From contig NZ_LT629802.1 in the NCBI RefSeq assembly GCF_900106045.1, positions 992,001-1,056,000 on the forward strand: a stretch of DNA of 64,000 nucleotides, given 5' to 3'. Positions 1-7,282 of the stretch are shown here, piece after piece (the stretch's first letter is position 1; every line of letters begins with the position of its first letter). Origin of the DNA: Pseudomonas mucidolens. GTDB taxonomy: Bacteria; Pseudomonadota; Gammaproteobacteria; Pseudomonadales; Pseudomonadaceae. Made by a program: the position numbers and the translations under genes. The notes beneath the pieces were generated by a model, which made no database searches, was not told the origin of the DNA, and saw nothing but the letters and a program-made list of their open reading frames with translations.

Positions 1-518
1 TTGACCAGGCTGACGCCGGCCGCAACCACGTCAATCGAAACGGTGACCTTGCCGGTCACGTTCTGATTGCCGGTCTGGGTGTAGTCGCCCTGGTGCGTGA
101 TATCACCGACGAGGTTGATGCCGCCCTTGCTGATCAGGTTGGTGGTACCGCCGTCGACCAGGGTGGCGTTGAGGTGATGGGCGACGCTGTCGTACTCGAT
201 CACCGTGCCGTCGGCGTAGGTGCGGCGGTGTAGGCCTGCACGGTTGCCGTTGGCGGGGATGTGGTCGCTGAATACGCCGGTTACGACGATGGCATTGGCG
301 AGCTGGCCGGATGGGCTGAACAAGATCACTTGTTCGTTGACAGTGGGCGGGTCCCATTCCCGGTCGGTACCGGCGCGCTGGGCGAGCCAGGGCAGCCAAG
401 CGGTGGTCAGCGTGCCGGTTTTCACTTTCACGCGCGGGGGCTCCATCTGCACGGCGGCGATGACGCCGAAGCGGATGAGGTTTTCGAGCAGACGGGAGAG
501 GGCGGCTAGATCGTTCAT
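1..518 (-). CDS. V: Phage baseplate assembly protein V, 3' end off window
   Basis: P2 gpV-type protein that forms the central spike hub of a contractile-tail baseplate. The visible part starts MNDLAALSRLLENLIRFG, continues through an OB-fold-like segment and enters a repetitive beta region (GGTTNLISKGGINLVGDITHQGD) typical of the gpV needle. The C-terminus lies beyond position 1. A GTG 42 bases upstream is in frame, but it has no well-spaced ribosome site, so the ATG is preferred. It is the last of the tail genes read leftward after S and R, the P2 gene order. The family call is secure; the start is less so. Confidence 0.85.
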   Translation of the reverse strand, partial: MNDLAALSRLLENLIRFGVIAAVQMEPPRVKVKTGTLTTAWLPWLAQRAGTDREWDPPTVNEQVILFSPSGQLANAIVVTGVFSDHIPANGNRAGLHRRTYADGTVIEYDSVAHHLNATLVDGGTTNLISKGGINLVGDITHQGDYTQTGNQNVTGKVTVSIDVVAAGVSLV

Positions 519-579
519 GGCGCCGATGGTGGCGCCACGCGCGTGCGGGTGCAGCTTCACTGCCTTGTAGGAAGGGTAT

Positions 580-1038
580 TTACAGTGTCAGGTGTGCGAG
601 CAAGCTGTCACGAATCACATCAAGATCCGCTTCGGTGAACCCCAAAACCTCACGCTGTTCGTAGCGCACGTCGGGTGCGCCACGTTCCGCACGGTCTTTC
701 AAACCGTACTGGTGAACCCTGGCAATACGGGCGATTCGCCCTGTAAAGCCCACAGTAATGGCGTTGCTGTCGCCCCGCGCCTTGAGGTAGGTGGCGTTTT
801 TCAGCTTCTTGAACATCTCCAGCCTGCGCCGAATCCGGCCCTGTTTCCCGCGTAAATCCCGTTTTTTGCGCGGTGCGAACTTGCTGCCGTCCGGGTTTTG
901 CTGGGCAACCACCCGTTTTTGCTGGCTGCGGCGTAGTTCCTGGCCGATGCTCCGGGCAAGTTGACTACGGGCGGCGGGTTGGAGTTGTTGCAGCAGTCCA
1001 GACGCCCACGTTGCCAGTGCTTCCAGATTATTTGCCAT
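580..1038 (-). CDS. S: Phage virion morphogenesis / tail completion protein S
   Basis: 152-residue protein of the P2 gpS family (phage virion morphogenesis), a factor that completes the tail at its head-proximal end. The protein has a basic N-terminal half (RSIGQELRRSQQKRV, RKKRDLRGKQGRIRRRL), then the conserved ARIARVHQYGL segment around residues 108-115 and RYEQREVLGFT near the C-terminus, both typical of this family. Its start overlaps the end of gene R by 11 bases, which suggests translational coupling. V follows it. Position and sequence agree. Confidence 0.9.
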   Translation of the reverse strand: MANNLEALATWASGLLQQLQPAARSQLARSIGQELRRSQQKRVVAQQNPDGSKFAPRKKRDLRGKQGRIRRRLEMFKKLKNATYLKARGDSNAITVGFTGRIARIARVHQYGLKDRAERGAPDVRYEQREVLGFTEADLDVIRDSLLAHLTL

Positions 1039-1510
1039 CTAGCACCATGAATTCACTGGTGTTGCCTTGGGCGCCAGGCTTCCAGTTTGGATCGAGGTAG
1101 CCCGCTACACGCTGCGGCTCGCCTGGATGCGTGACGGTGATGTTGCCCTGGTCATCCGTGGCAACGACGACTCGCTCTGTCAACGCCAGGCTGATACTGA
1201 GGTCAACTTTGTCCTTGTCGAGGATATCGGCTTCGAACTGGATCCCGGTATTGACCTTATCAAGGCTCTCCAGCAGTTCCGTTTGGTGGATGCTGAGCCA
1301 GCCCAGAAGCGGCAACATCACGCTGTCAGGGTGTCCAGCGAACTCGGTGAGGATGATCTGCAGGTCAAAGCTGTACTCAAACGACAGACTGGCCGCATTG
1401 GTGCATCGGACCTTGCCGTTGTCGATAAAGATCAGCAGGCGATCGGGGTTGTGCTTGAACTCGGCGACGGTGGCCAGAAGGTGAGTGCGCAGGCTTTCGA
1501 GTTTGTTCAT
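1028..1510 (-). CDS. R: Phage tail completion protein R
   Basis: 160-residue homologue of P2 gpR, an essential tail completion factor. The N-terminus MNKLESLRTHLLATV and the following PDRLLIFIDNGKV, LSFEYSFDLQIILTEFAGHPD and LPLLGWLSIHQ segments match the usual gpR pattern. The ATG overlaps the Rz1 stop in a 4-base ATGA arrangement, so this start is preferred to a longer in-frame extension. It sits between the lysis genes and S exactly as in P2. No anomalies were seen. Confidence 0.9.
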   Translation of the reverse strand: MNKLESLRTHLLATVAEFKHNPDRLLIFIDNGKVRCTNAASLSFEYSFDLQIILTEFAGHPDSVMLPLLGWLSIHQTELLESLDKVNTGIQFEADILDKDKVDLSISLALTERVVVATDDQGNITVTHPGEPQRVAGYLDPNWKPGAQGNTSEFMVLDGK

Positions 1511-1764
1511 GGGTTGACCTGCTGATGTTGATAAATTATGTCGACCTGCGCGGCACACTCCGCCCAGGCGGCTTCGACGCGGTCTTGGTCGGTGAGCTGG
1601 TCGCCGTTATTGAGCGGGCTGGTCGCTGGCAGTTGGCAGGGCACCACGGCCGGACAGCCATTGACGATAAGCGTCGGCGCCGGTAAGGGCGGGGCGCTCG
1701 CGCAGCCGGCGAGCAGCGTCAGGCAAAGGCCGAGCAGCCCAATTGCGTAGTTCGGCGTTTTCAC
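1507..1764 (-). CDS. Rz1-like spanin outer-membrane lipoprotein (LysC type)
   Basis: 85-residue lipoprotein with a short charged N-terminus, hydrophobic stretch and lipobox LLAGCAS ending at Cys21, followed by a Pro-rich segment (APPLPAPT). This is the usual build of Rz1/LysC o-spanins, which work with Rz to fuse inner and outer membranes at the end of lysis. It begins with GTG and its first 158 bases are embedded out of frame inside the Rz gene, the classic nested Rz/Rz1 layout. Function is inferred from architecture and position. Confidence 0.85.
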   Translation of the reverse strand: MKTPNYAIGLLGLCLTLLAGCASAPPLPAPTLIVNGCPAVVPCQLPATSPLNNGDQLTDQDRVEAAWAECAAQVDIIYQHQQVNP

Positions 1765-2050
1765 GTTTCAGTTCCTCTATGGTTCGCTCGCGCTTTGCCA
1801 GGCCTTGACGCAACTGATCCTGTTGAGCGCGCAGGGCGCTCTGTGCATCGCGTTCCTGTTTCAGGGTGTCGGTGAGGGTGTTGGCGGATTTCAGGTTGCG
1901 GTCGGCGTCTTGGCGGGCGGTCGTTGCGGCACCTCTCGCCAGCTCGGCTTGGCCTTCCGCGACATTGATGCGCTGTTGCTGGCCCCATATCAGCAGCGCC
2001 AGGGCGCCGAGCAAGGCGATGCCGTACAGGGCCTGGCGCAGGGTGCTCAT
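1607..2050 (-). CDS. Rz-like spanin, inner-membrane subunit (LysB type)
   Basis: 147-residue protein with one N-terminal transmembrane segment (residues about 7-24, LYGIALLGALALLIWG) and then a long alpha-helical coiled coil rich in Ala, Gln, Arg and Glu (residues 28-105). This is the i-spanin architecture. It would span the periplasm and pair with the Rz1 lipoprotein encoded out of frame inside its 3' half. The ATG overlaps the stop of the upstream 67-residue gene. Sequence conservation among Rz proteins is low, so the call rests on topology and context. Confidence 0.85.
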   Translation of the reverse strand: MSTLRQALYGIALLGALALLIWGQQQRINVAEGQAELARGAATTARQDADRNLKSANTLTDTLKQERDAQSALRAQQDQLRQGLAKRERTIEELKRENAELRNWAARPLPDAARRLRERPALTGADAYRQWLSGRGALPTASDQPAQ

Positions 2051-2250
2051 GCGCGGTACCAACCGAGCTTGTTCATGGTTGGAGTGTCGAGCAGCTTGAT
2101 CGGGCCGCGCACGATCACAGCCCTTGCGCCGTTCATTAATTGGATGCATTCGGCTAACCGCACCATGTCGTCCTGTTCGGTCGATTCCGGCACCACCACC
2201 AGGTCGCCGTCCTGCACCTGTAATTTCTCCACGGCTTCGAAGTCGATCAT
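2047..2250 (-). CDS. Small phage protein of unknown function in lysis block
   Basis: 67-residue acidic N-terminal protein (MIDFEAVEKLQVQDGDLVVV) that overlaps both neighbours by 4 bases: the endolysin stop upstream and the Rz start downstream. The pattern VQDGDLVVVPESTEQDDMVRLAECI is seen in small genes between endolysin and Rz in Pseudomonas P2-like phages, but I know no function for it. There is no signal peptide or membrane segment. The double overlap argues strongly that it is translated. A longer upstream start would overlap most of the endolysin end and is unlikely. Confidence 0.75.
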   Translation of the reverse strand: MIDFEAVEKLQVQDGDLVVVPESTEQDDMVRLAECIQLMNGARAVIVRGPIKLLDTPTMNKLGWYRA

Positions 2251-3092
2251 GCCGCCACCCCTTGCCCGCACTCGCAACTGGCGTGCCGTTCGTAGGCGCG
2301 CAGGAGCTTCACGTCGTAGAGGTTGCGTTGATAGTTCGGCCCGTTGTAGAGCTTGGCGAACTCGGTCCACTTACGGGCCTTCAAGGCTTTTTGCAGTACC
2401 GGATCGGTTTCAATGAAACGGGTGAAGGCGTCGAACTGCTGCGATTCGCCGGCACTCATGGCAGCCACAAAGTCCTGAGCGCTGGTGTATCCGAGGCGTT
2501 GCCAGTGGAAACCCATGATCTGGAAAGCGCCCCAGGACGCGGACTCAAGGGCGGCGGTGTCGTCGATCAGGCGGGCCATTGCCAGGCGCTGGTGTTCGGC
2601 CGTGCCGCCAGTGTATCCGCCGGCTTTCGGGTTGATCAGAGCCGGGTTGGCGGCGGCGAGCTGGTCCGCGTGGCGTTTGAGTTCGGTCGGGTCATCGCCC
2701 TCGTGCCGCACCTTGGCGAGCTGGCGGTACATGATGTGCCGCTCAAACAGGATCACCGGCTTACCGTTGTCGAGGAAGCCTTTGCCCTTGGATTCCACTT
2801 CGTTGACCGCGTAGACGCTCGCCAGAGGCACGCCGAGGCGTTCGGCGGCGGCGAGCAGGTCGTTGTTACGCAGCAGTTGCGCGCAGTCACCGCCGGCCAA
2901 ACTGGTTTGGGTCTTGCTGCCAGCGACACCGTCGGCCACCAGGCCGGTTTTCACCTGATAGGCACGAACAGCGGCTTCGGTCGCATCGCCATAATCGCCG
3001 TCCACCACCAGCTTGGCGCCGTGGTTGTTGAGGTTCTTTTGCAGAATGCGGACCGCTTGCGAACGGTCGCCGTGGCGAAGGGTAGTGGTCAT
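2247..3092 (-). CDS. Phage endolysin: peptidoglycan-binding domain plus N-acetylmuramidase
   Basis: 281-residue lysis enzyme. Residues about 5-65 form a PG_binding_1 repeat (AVRILQKNLNNHGAKLVVDGDYGDATEAAVRAYQ), and residues about 75-275 match the N-acetylmuramidase family, with the VNEVESKGKGF stretch carrying the probable catalytic Glu and later FERHIMYRQL, SWGAFQIMG and YNGPNY motifs. It should cleave the MurNAc-GlcNAc glycan bond once the holins open the inner membrane. There is no signal peptide, in line with holin-dependent export. The gene overlaps the holin gene upstream by 4 bases. Confidence 0.92.
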   Translation of the reverse strand: MTTTLRHGDRSQAVRILQKNLNNHGAKLVVDGDYGDATEAAVRAYQVKTGLVADGVAGSKTQTSLAGGDCAQLLRNNDLLAAAERLGVPLASVYAVNEVESKGKGFLDNGKPVILFERHIMYRQLAKVRHEGDDPTELKRHADQLAAANPALINPKAGGYTGGTAEHQRLAMARLIDDTAALESASWGAFQIMGFHWQRLGYTSAQDFVAAMSAGESQQFDAFTRFIETDPVLQKALKARKWTEFAKLYNGPNYQRNLYDVKLLRAYERHASCECGQGVAA

Positions 3093-3367
3093 GCGCTGGG
3101 CCTCAACAGGGCGGCGACGTTGCCGCGAGAACGGAAAATCAGGGTGCAGAGCAGCACGCTGGACACGGCTTGCCAGAGGCTGGCCGGCTGACGATAGAGA
3201 AGGATTTCCAGACCGCTGATGCAGAGCGCAGAACCAAACACGCTGGCGAGCAATGAAATTCGGAGCCGATACCGGGCTGTCCCACGGGTGTAACAGGCCA
3301 GGCGAAAGGCGCTGAACAGATAGGTCAGCGCTGTGATCAGTTGAACTATCAATTCGATGTTTGGCAT
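3089..3367 (-). CDS. Holin-family small membrane protein (second holin or antiholin)
   Basis: 92-residue hydrophobic protein with about three membrane segments (residues roughly 4-20, 34-52 and 60-80) and a basic C-terminal tail (FRSRGNVAALLRPSA). Start MPNIELIVQLITALTYLFSAF. It lies between another small membrane protein and the endolysin, which it overlaps by 4 bases. This is the standard two-holin arrangement of Pseudomonas P2-like phages. Which of the two is the pore former and which the modulator cannot be told from sequence. Confidence 0.75.
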   Translation of the reverse strand: MPNIELIVQLITALTYLFSAFRLACYTRGTARYRLRISLLASVFGSALCISGLEILLYRQPASLWQAVSSVLLCTLIFRSRGNVAALLRPSA

Positions 3368-3368
3368 G

Positions 3369-3722
3369 TCAGCTGCCCCCTCTGATGCGACGCCAGATAT
3401 CCCAGATGTCCGCTTTTTCCACCCATACCATGAGCTTGATGCTGATGGGGATGACCACCAGGGCGCAGAGAAAAGCACCGCCGCCGCTGGTGATAAACGG
3501 GATTGCTTGCAAGGCCATGGGCGCGAACAGGTAGCCCACCCCGGCCGACAGGAACAGAGAGCCCAGGCGCTGCCAGACCTTGAGTTCGTGTTTCATACTG
3601 GTCACCAACCAGGCGCCGAGGATCGCGCCAAACAACGCCTCACCGTCGATGATCGGGGTGACGGTTGCCAGGCCCAGGCCCATGAGGAGGCCGGTCACGG
3701 CACTGGAGGTTGGGTCAGCCAT
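3369..3722 (-). CDS. Phage holin-like membrane protein
   Basis: 117-residue protein with a short polar N-terminus, hydrophobic segments at roughly residues 6-24, 28-45, 56-75 and 82-102, and a charged tail (WVEKADIWDIWRRIRGG). The pattern PIIDGEALFGAILGAWLVTSMKHELKVWQRLGSLFLSAGVGYLFAP is characteristic of the putative holins next to gene X in Pseudomonas P2-like phages. The next gene starts one base after its stop. It probably times lysis by forming inner-membrane lesions. Confidence 0.8.
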   Translation of the reverse strand: MADPTSSAVTGLLMGLGLATVTPIIDGEALFGAILGAWLVTSMKHELKVWQRLGSLFLSAGVGYLFAPMALQAIPFITSGGGAFLCALVVIPISIKLMVWVEKADIWDIWRRIRGGS

Positions 3723-3749
3723 GGTGTGGGTTTCCTTGGTTGTAGGAGA

Positions 3750-3962
3750 TCAGTCCCATAGGTTCACCATCTGCCGTTGGGGCGCGCTGGTTTGGTCTTC
3801 GGGCATGTTGACGACAAGGCCTAGCGGCAGGATTGGGCCGTAGTCGGCCAGGCCGGGGTTGGCTTCAAGCACCGCCTCGGTGACACCCGCGGTGCGGCCG
3901 TAGTAGCGCCAGCACAAGGCATCGACGGTGTCGTTTTGATTGGCGCGGACGGCGACGGCCAT
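3750..3962 (-). CDS. X: Phage tail protein X (LysM-like)
   Basis: 70-residue gpX homologue with a LysM-like fold spanning nearly all of the protein (NDTVDALCWRYYGRTAGVTEAVLEANPGLADYGPILPLGLVVNMP). In P2 gpX is an essential tail protein. The gene shares its first base with the last base of L and precedes the holins, matching P2 order L-X-Y-K. No abnormal features were seen. Confidence 0.92.
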   Translation of the reverse strand: MAVAVRANQNDTVDALCWRYYGRTAGVTEAVLEANPGLADYGPILPLGLVVNMPEDQTSAPQRQMVNLWD

Positions 3963-4423
3963 CAGATCAACTCCACGGTGGTGCGGGTGCGGCCGAGGAA
4001 GTCGCGCACGGCCCAGCGCAGATCGCGGCGGTAGTCGTCGATGTTGGGGGTGAGTTCTTCGGCCTTTTGGCTGCCGGTGTTGGTGGCGCTGTAATCGCGA
4101 TACCGTTCGCAGACTTCGGCGCCGGTACCGGCTTCAATGGCGCGACGGTAGAGGTGGGCCTTTACCGATATGTCGTTGATACGATCACCCGGCACGTCGT
4201 CCAGCGTGGCGTAGCCAGCCGCTTGCTGGGCTTCCCGCCATTCACTCAGTTCGCGGTTGAGGTTGATGGCAGCGGCGATCACGGCAGTTTCCAAGCGGGC
4301 AGGGGTGACGCTGGAGTCGATGCGCAGTGTGGCGCGCAGGTTCTCCAGGTCAATCGACGGCCAGAACGGATCGGTGTTGATATGGCCGCCTGCGACGGAG
4401 CCGCTGGCTACAAAGGCGCTCAT
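3962..4423 (-). CDS. L: Phage head completion/stabilisation protein L
   Basis: 153-residue homologue of P2 gpL, which binds filled capsids at the portal vertex. Recognisable blocks are DPFWPSIDLENLRATLRIDSSVTPARLETAVIAA near the N-terminus, the central AGYATLDDVPGD, and AHLYRRAIEAGTGAEVCERYRDYSAT followed by the C-terminal RRDLRWAVRDFLGR. It follows the small terminase gene after about 100 bases and is joined to X. Length and sequence are normal for the family. Confidence 0.92.
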   Translation of the reverse strand: MSAFVASGSVAGGHINTDPFWPSIDLENLRATLRIDSSVTPARLETAVIAAAINLNRELSEWREAQQAAGYATLDDVPGDRINDISVKAHLYRRAIEAGTGAEVCERYRDYSATNTGSQKAEELTPNIDDYRRDLRWAVRDFLGRTRTTVELI

Positions 4424-4527
4424 AGAACGACACTCAAAAATAGGTCGCCGGTGGTCGGGGCTTCACGTTAAGGAGGAGCGGCCTGGCCGATCCGCCCCGA
4501 GCCGGCGGGGTGCGTGGGGACGCTCGG

Positions 4528-5229
4528 TTAGCTGCTGGGAGCAGCGTGTTTTTTCAGGAGGCGTTCGGCGCCGTCCAAATCCTTTTTGCCGCCGCAACCG
4601 TCGTGCAATTCGATTGCGCGCTTGAGCAGGTCGATACCGGCTTGAATCTGTCCAGGCTGGCCTGGTTCCTCGGCGGTAATACCGTGCAGAGTGGCGCGGC
4701 CAGTTGCGAGGAACAGCTTGGCGCGGGCCTGGTCGGGCATGTCTTCGGTCTCGGTCAACTCGACGGTACGGTGCAGGATGCTCAGGTCGAAACTGCCGTT
4801 GGCTTTCTGTGCCTTCAGCGCTGCCGTGGCAATTTCTTCTGCCACCAGGCAACCGGTGGTGCGTTCGAAGCGATCCGGCATGATCAGCTTGTGTTTGAGC
4901 ACGTAGTCGGCGATGTCCAGCGCGCCGCTGTAGTCCTCGACGTCGACACGCCACACCATGACGATGGTCATGACGTCGTCTTGGGGGCCGTTACCGGCCT
5001 CAAGCACACCCTCGACATAGGGGATGTACTCGGGCAGCAGTTGCAATTTGAGCGCGGCCTTGCCCTCGTTGGATTGGATGGCTTTCAAGCGCAAACGGTC
5101 TTGCAGCAGTTGATTCAACTGATGCTCGTAAGCTGTGGCGCCGGCCATGGACTGCCGGGGTGCCGTTTTTGCTGCCTCCATGGCCGCGCGAGCGCGGCGT
5201 TGGTGGGCTTGAGCAATGCTGAGTGCCAT
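4528..5229 (-). CDS. M: Phage terminase small subunit M
   Basis: 233-residue homologue of P2 gpM, the endonuclease/small terminase subunit that recognises and cuts cos DNA with gpP. The Ala/Arg-rich N-terminal helix (MALSIAQAHQRRARAAMEAAK) and the block LLPEYIPYVEGVLEAGNGPQDDVMTIVMVWRVDVEDYSGALDIADYVL are typical. The start follows the capsid stop by four bases. It belongs to the leftward head operon O-N-M-L. Confidence 0.92.
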   Translation of the reverse strand: MALSIAQAHQRRARAAMEAAKTAPRQSMAGATAYEHQLNQLLQDRLRLKAIQSNEGKAALKLQLLPEYIPYVEGVLEAGNGPQDDVMTIVMVWRVDVEDYSGALDIADYVLKHKLIMPDRFERTTGCLVAEEIATAALKAQKANGSFDLSILHRTVELTETEDMPDQARAKLFLATGRATLHGITAEEPGQPGQIQAGIDLLKRAIELHDGCGGKKDLDGAERLLKKHAAPSS

Positions 5230-5233
5230 AGGG

Positions 5234-6256
5234 TTAACCCTCACTTCCTGCTTCTTCGACTGGAGTGATGTTTTCCAGCAGGCAGCCAAGGCCGTATTCC
5301 TCCACCACGTAGGCTTCGTTCGACGATTCGAAGTTGCTGACGCGGTTCCACTCCGGCTCTTCCTTGAGGTAGCGACGACGCGCGCCGATCTGCCAGTACA
5401 CGGACAGGTTGGCGAAGGTGGTGATGAGGATCGTGCCTTCGGGGATGTAGGGCACCTCGTACAACGGCAGGCCGCCGACGCGACGTTGCGAGATGATCAG
5501 GTCGCTCGCAAGGGTATTGGTGGAGTCCTGGTCCTTGTTGACCAGGGCCAGGAACTTGTCGTGTACCAGCTCACGGCCGGTCAACACCACCAGACCCGGG
5601 TTGCGGCGGTACCAAGGTTCCAGCAACTGAATAGCGTCGTAGACCAGCGCGTCGATGTTCTTAAAGTCACCGGTTTTACCGATGGTGATTTTGCCAGCGA
5701 CGGCGCCTTCCGTCAGCACGCGGTCAGGTGCGTGAGTGCGGTACTGCTGGAGCCAGCCGATGTTGACATCTTCAAGCAGTGGGTGCGCCGTTCGGTCGGT
5801 TTGCTCTTCGGCCGAAGTGCCGTAAAAGCCGATCTGGATACGGTCGAGCGCCTGACGTTGGGCAATGGCACTGGACAGGCGAGTCTGGAAGTCCGGGAAC
5901 TTGGCCCAGGCGTCGAGCTGCTTGTAACTGACATAGGTGTCAAAGTCGGTCTGTTCAGCGCGGTATTTGTCGCTGGACAGGGTGCCAATGCTGCTCGGCT
6001 CACGCTTCTTGACCTTGGTGTTGGTGCGGCTGGCAACGGTGCTGCCGACGCCAAGGCCAACCTTTTCACCCTCCTGTTCGTCAACGCCGATGATGTTGAT
6101 TTTGGTCAGAAACTCGCTCGACTCCTGGATCTTGGTTTCCAGGCGCTGCTGAATGGTTGGGTCAACGTTGAACGTGGCGGTGGTCGAGTCAACGCCGTTG
6201 AGCTGTGCAACCTGGCCGAGGTAGCCGGTGTAGAGTTTTCGAGTGTCGTTACGCAT
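5234..6256 (-). CDS. N: Phage major capsid protein N
   Basis: 340-residue major capsid precursor of the P2 gpN family (HK97-like fold). It begins MRNDTRKLYTGYLGQVAQLNG, and conserved features include PTIQQRLETKIQESSEFLTKINIIGVDEQ near residue 30 and the middle segment GNAWAK-like YKQLDAWAKFPDF. In P2 relatives the N-terminal part is trimmed by the gpO protease. It sits between O and M as expected, with no internal disruption. Confidence 0.95.
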   Translation of the reverse strand: MRNDTRKLYTGYLGQVAQLNGVDSTTATFNVDPTIQQRLETKIQESSEFLTKINIIGVDEQEGEKVGLGVGSTVASRTNTKVKKREPSSIGTLSSDKYRAEQTDFDTYVSYKQLDAWAKFPDFQTRLSSAIAQRQALDRIQIGFYGTSAEEQTDRTAHPLLEDVNIGWLQQYRTHAPDRVLTEGAVAGKITIGKTGDFKNIDALVYDAIQLLEPWYRRNPGLVVLTGRELVHDKFLALVNKDQDSTNTLASDLIISQRRVGGLPLYEVPYIPEGTILITTFANLSVYWQIGARRRYLKEEPEWNRVSNFESSNEAYVVEEYGLGCLLENITPVEEAGSEG

Positions 6257-6296
6257 GGGTGTCTCCGATAGTGGGCTGGGCGGTTGAGGCCGCAGG

Positions 6297-7127
6297 TCAG
6301 AATTCAGCCAGGGCTTGTTTGCCGCCGCCGGTTACCGGTGGGCGCTGGGTTTGGGAGTGGTCTTGTGTGGCGCCGAGGGTGGTTTTCAGGTCGGCCAGGT
6401 CTTTGCTGAGCGTCTCAACCTTGGTGTTCAACTCGCTGGAGAATTTCTTCTCTGCGGCCAACTGGTCCGGCAGGTCTTTGACGTGGTCGGCAATAGCTTC
6501 GACGGCCTGGCCGATTTGAGCGAACTCGGCATCGTCCTTCGCCTGTTTGCCGCCCAGTAACGCCTGAACTTTGCTGAAAAGCTGGGCGCCAAGGCCGGGC
6601 TTCTCTTCGATTTCTTCAAACTGCAGCTCGGTTTCCACTGCCTCGGTGAACATCGAAGTAGAGGAGTAATGGCGATCCTTGAACGGACTGACATCAGGTT
6701 TTTGAGCTGAGAACGCCAGGACGTCAGTACCCAAGCTGGCTGGGGAGTCTGTGACGGCCAGGCCGACGATGTACGCCTCACCGGTGTCGGAGAAGCTGTC
6801 GTCGATTTCGATAGAGGTGTAGATCTTCTGCTTGGCCTTGTTCATAGCGATCAGCTCAGGCGTGGGCTCGACCTGGGCGAACAGGGCCAGCTTCTTCTGG
6901 CCGTTGATTTCCACTTCTTCGGTCTTGACCGCGAGCACGTCACCGTAGGCTTTGAACGGGCTGTCGGGCAGCAGGCTGCGGAAGTGCTCCAGCCAGATGC
7001 GGGCGCCGTAGGTGGACGGGTTGAAGTTCTTCGCGGCCTGTTCCAACCAGGAGCGTTTGATCGTGCGCTTGTCGGAGGTAGCGCCCTCGACGGCGACGCG
7101 GAACCAATTGCTGCGAAATTTCTTCAT
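6297..7127 (-). CDS. O: Phage capsid scaffolding protein / serine protease O
   Basis: 276-residue P2 gpO homologue that scaffolds capsid assembly and processes the capsid proteins. The catalytic residues reported for P2 gpO can be placed: Asp19 (in EGATSD), His48 (in IWLEHF) and a Ser at 105 (KIYTSIEI). The C-terminal half is predicted alpha-helical (SKVQALLGGKQAKDD to LKTTLGATQ), as expected for the scaffold part. The ATG of MKKFRSNWFRVAVEG is the usual family start; upstream in-frame extension is not conserved. It is divergent from terminase gene P. Confidence 0.93.
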   Translation of the reverse strand: MKKFRSNWFRVAVEGATSDKRTIKRSWLEQAAKNFNPSTYGARIWLEHFRSLLPDSPFKAYGDVLAVKTEEVEINGQKKLALFAQVEPTPELIAMNKAKQKIYTSIEIDDSFSDTGEAYIVGLAVTDSPASLGTDVLAFSAQKPDVSPFKDRHYSSTSMFTEAVETELQFEEIEEKPGLGAQLFSKVQALLGGKQAKDDAEFAQIGQAVEAIADHVKDLPDQLAAEKKFSSELNTKVETLSKDLADLKTTLGATQDHSQTQRPPVTGGGKQALAEF

Positions 7128-7215
7128 GCCGGTAATCCTCAATGCGTTGGGCGCTAAGTGCGTTGCAATGAGGGGCATGGTCGTGACGCGCGCGAGTTGC
7201 GGCAACGGGACGGGA

Positions 7216-7236
7216 TTGTAAGGGGCTGGGCTACAA
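7216..7236. promoter_or_regulatory. Candidate Ogr-type late-activator site between O and P
   Basis: A dyad TTGTA-N11-TACAA lies in the 155-base divergent promoter region between genes O and P. P2-like late promoters are activated by the zinc-finger protein Ogr at a TGT-N12-ACA dyad upstream of the promoter; here the TGT and ACA are 13 bases apart, so the match is close but not exact. The dyad is 46 bases from the start of P and 88 from the start of O and could serve both. No ogr gene is in the window. Confidence 0.4.
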
Positions 7237-7282
7237 GGGGCGGTGCTATTGACTCGCAGGCCAGAGCGGCAGCATCGCGGCC

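Noticed and set aside
2124..3191. A 355-codon plus-strand frame over the endolysin
   Set aside because: Antisense to a clear endolysin with intact domains; no start context or domain support.
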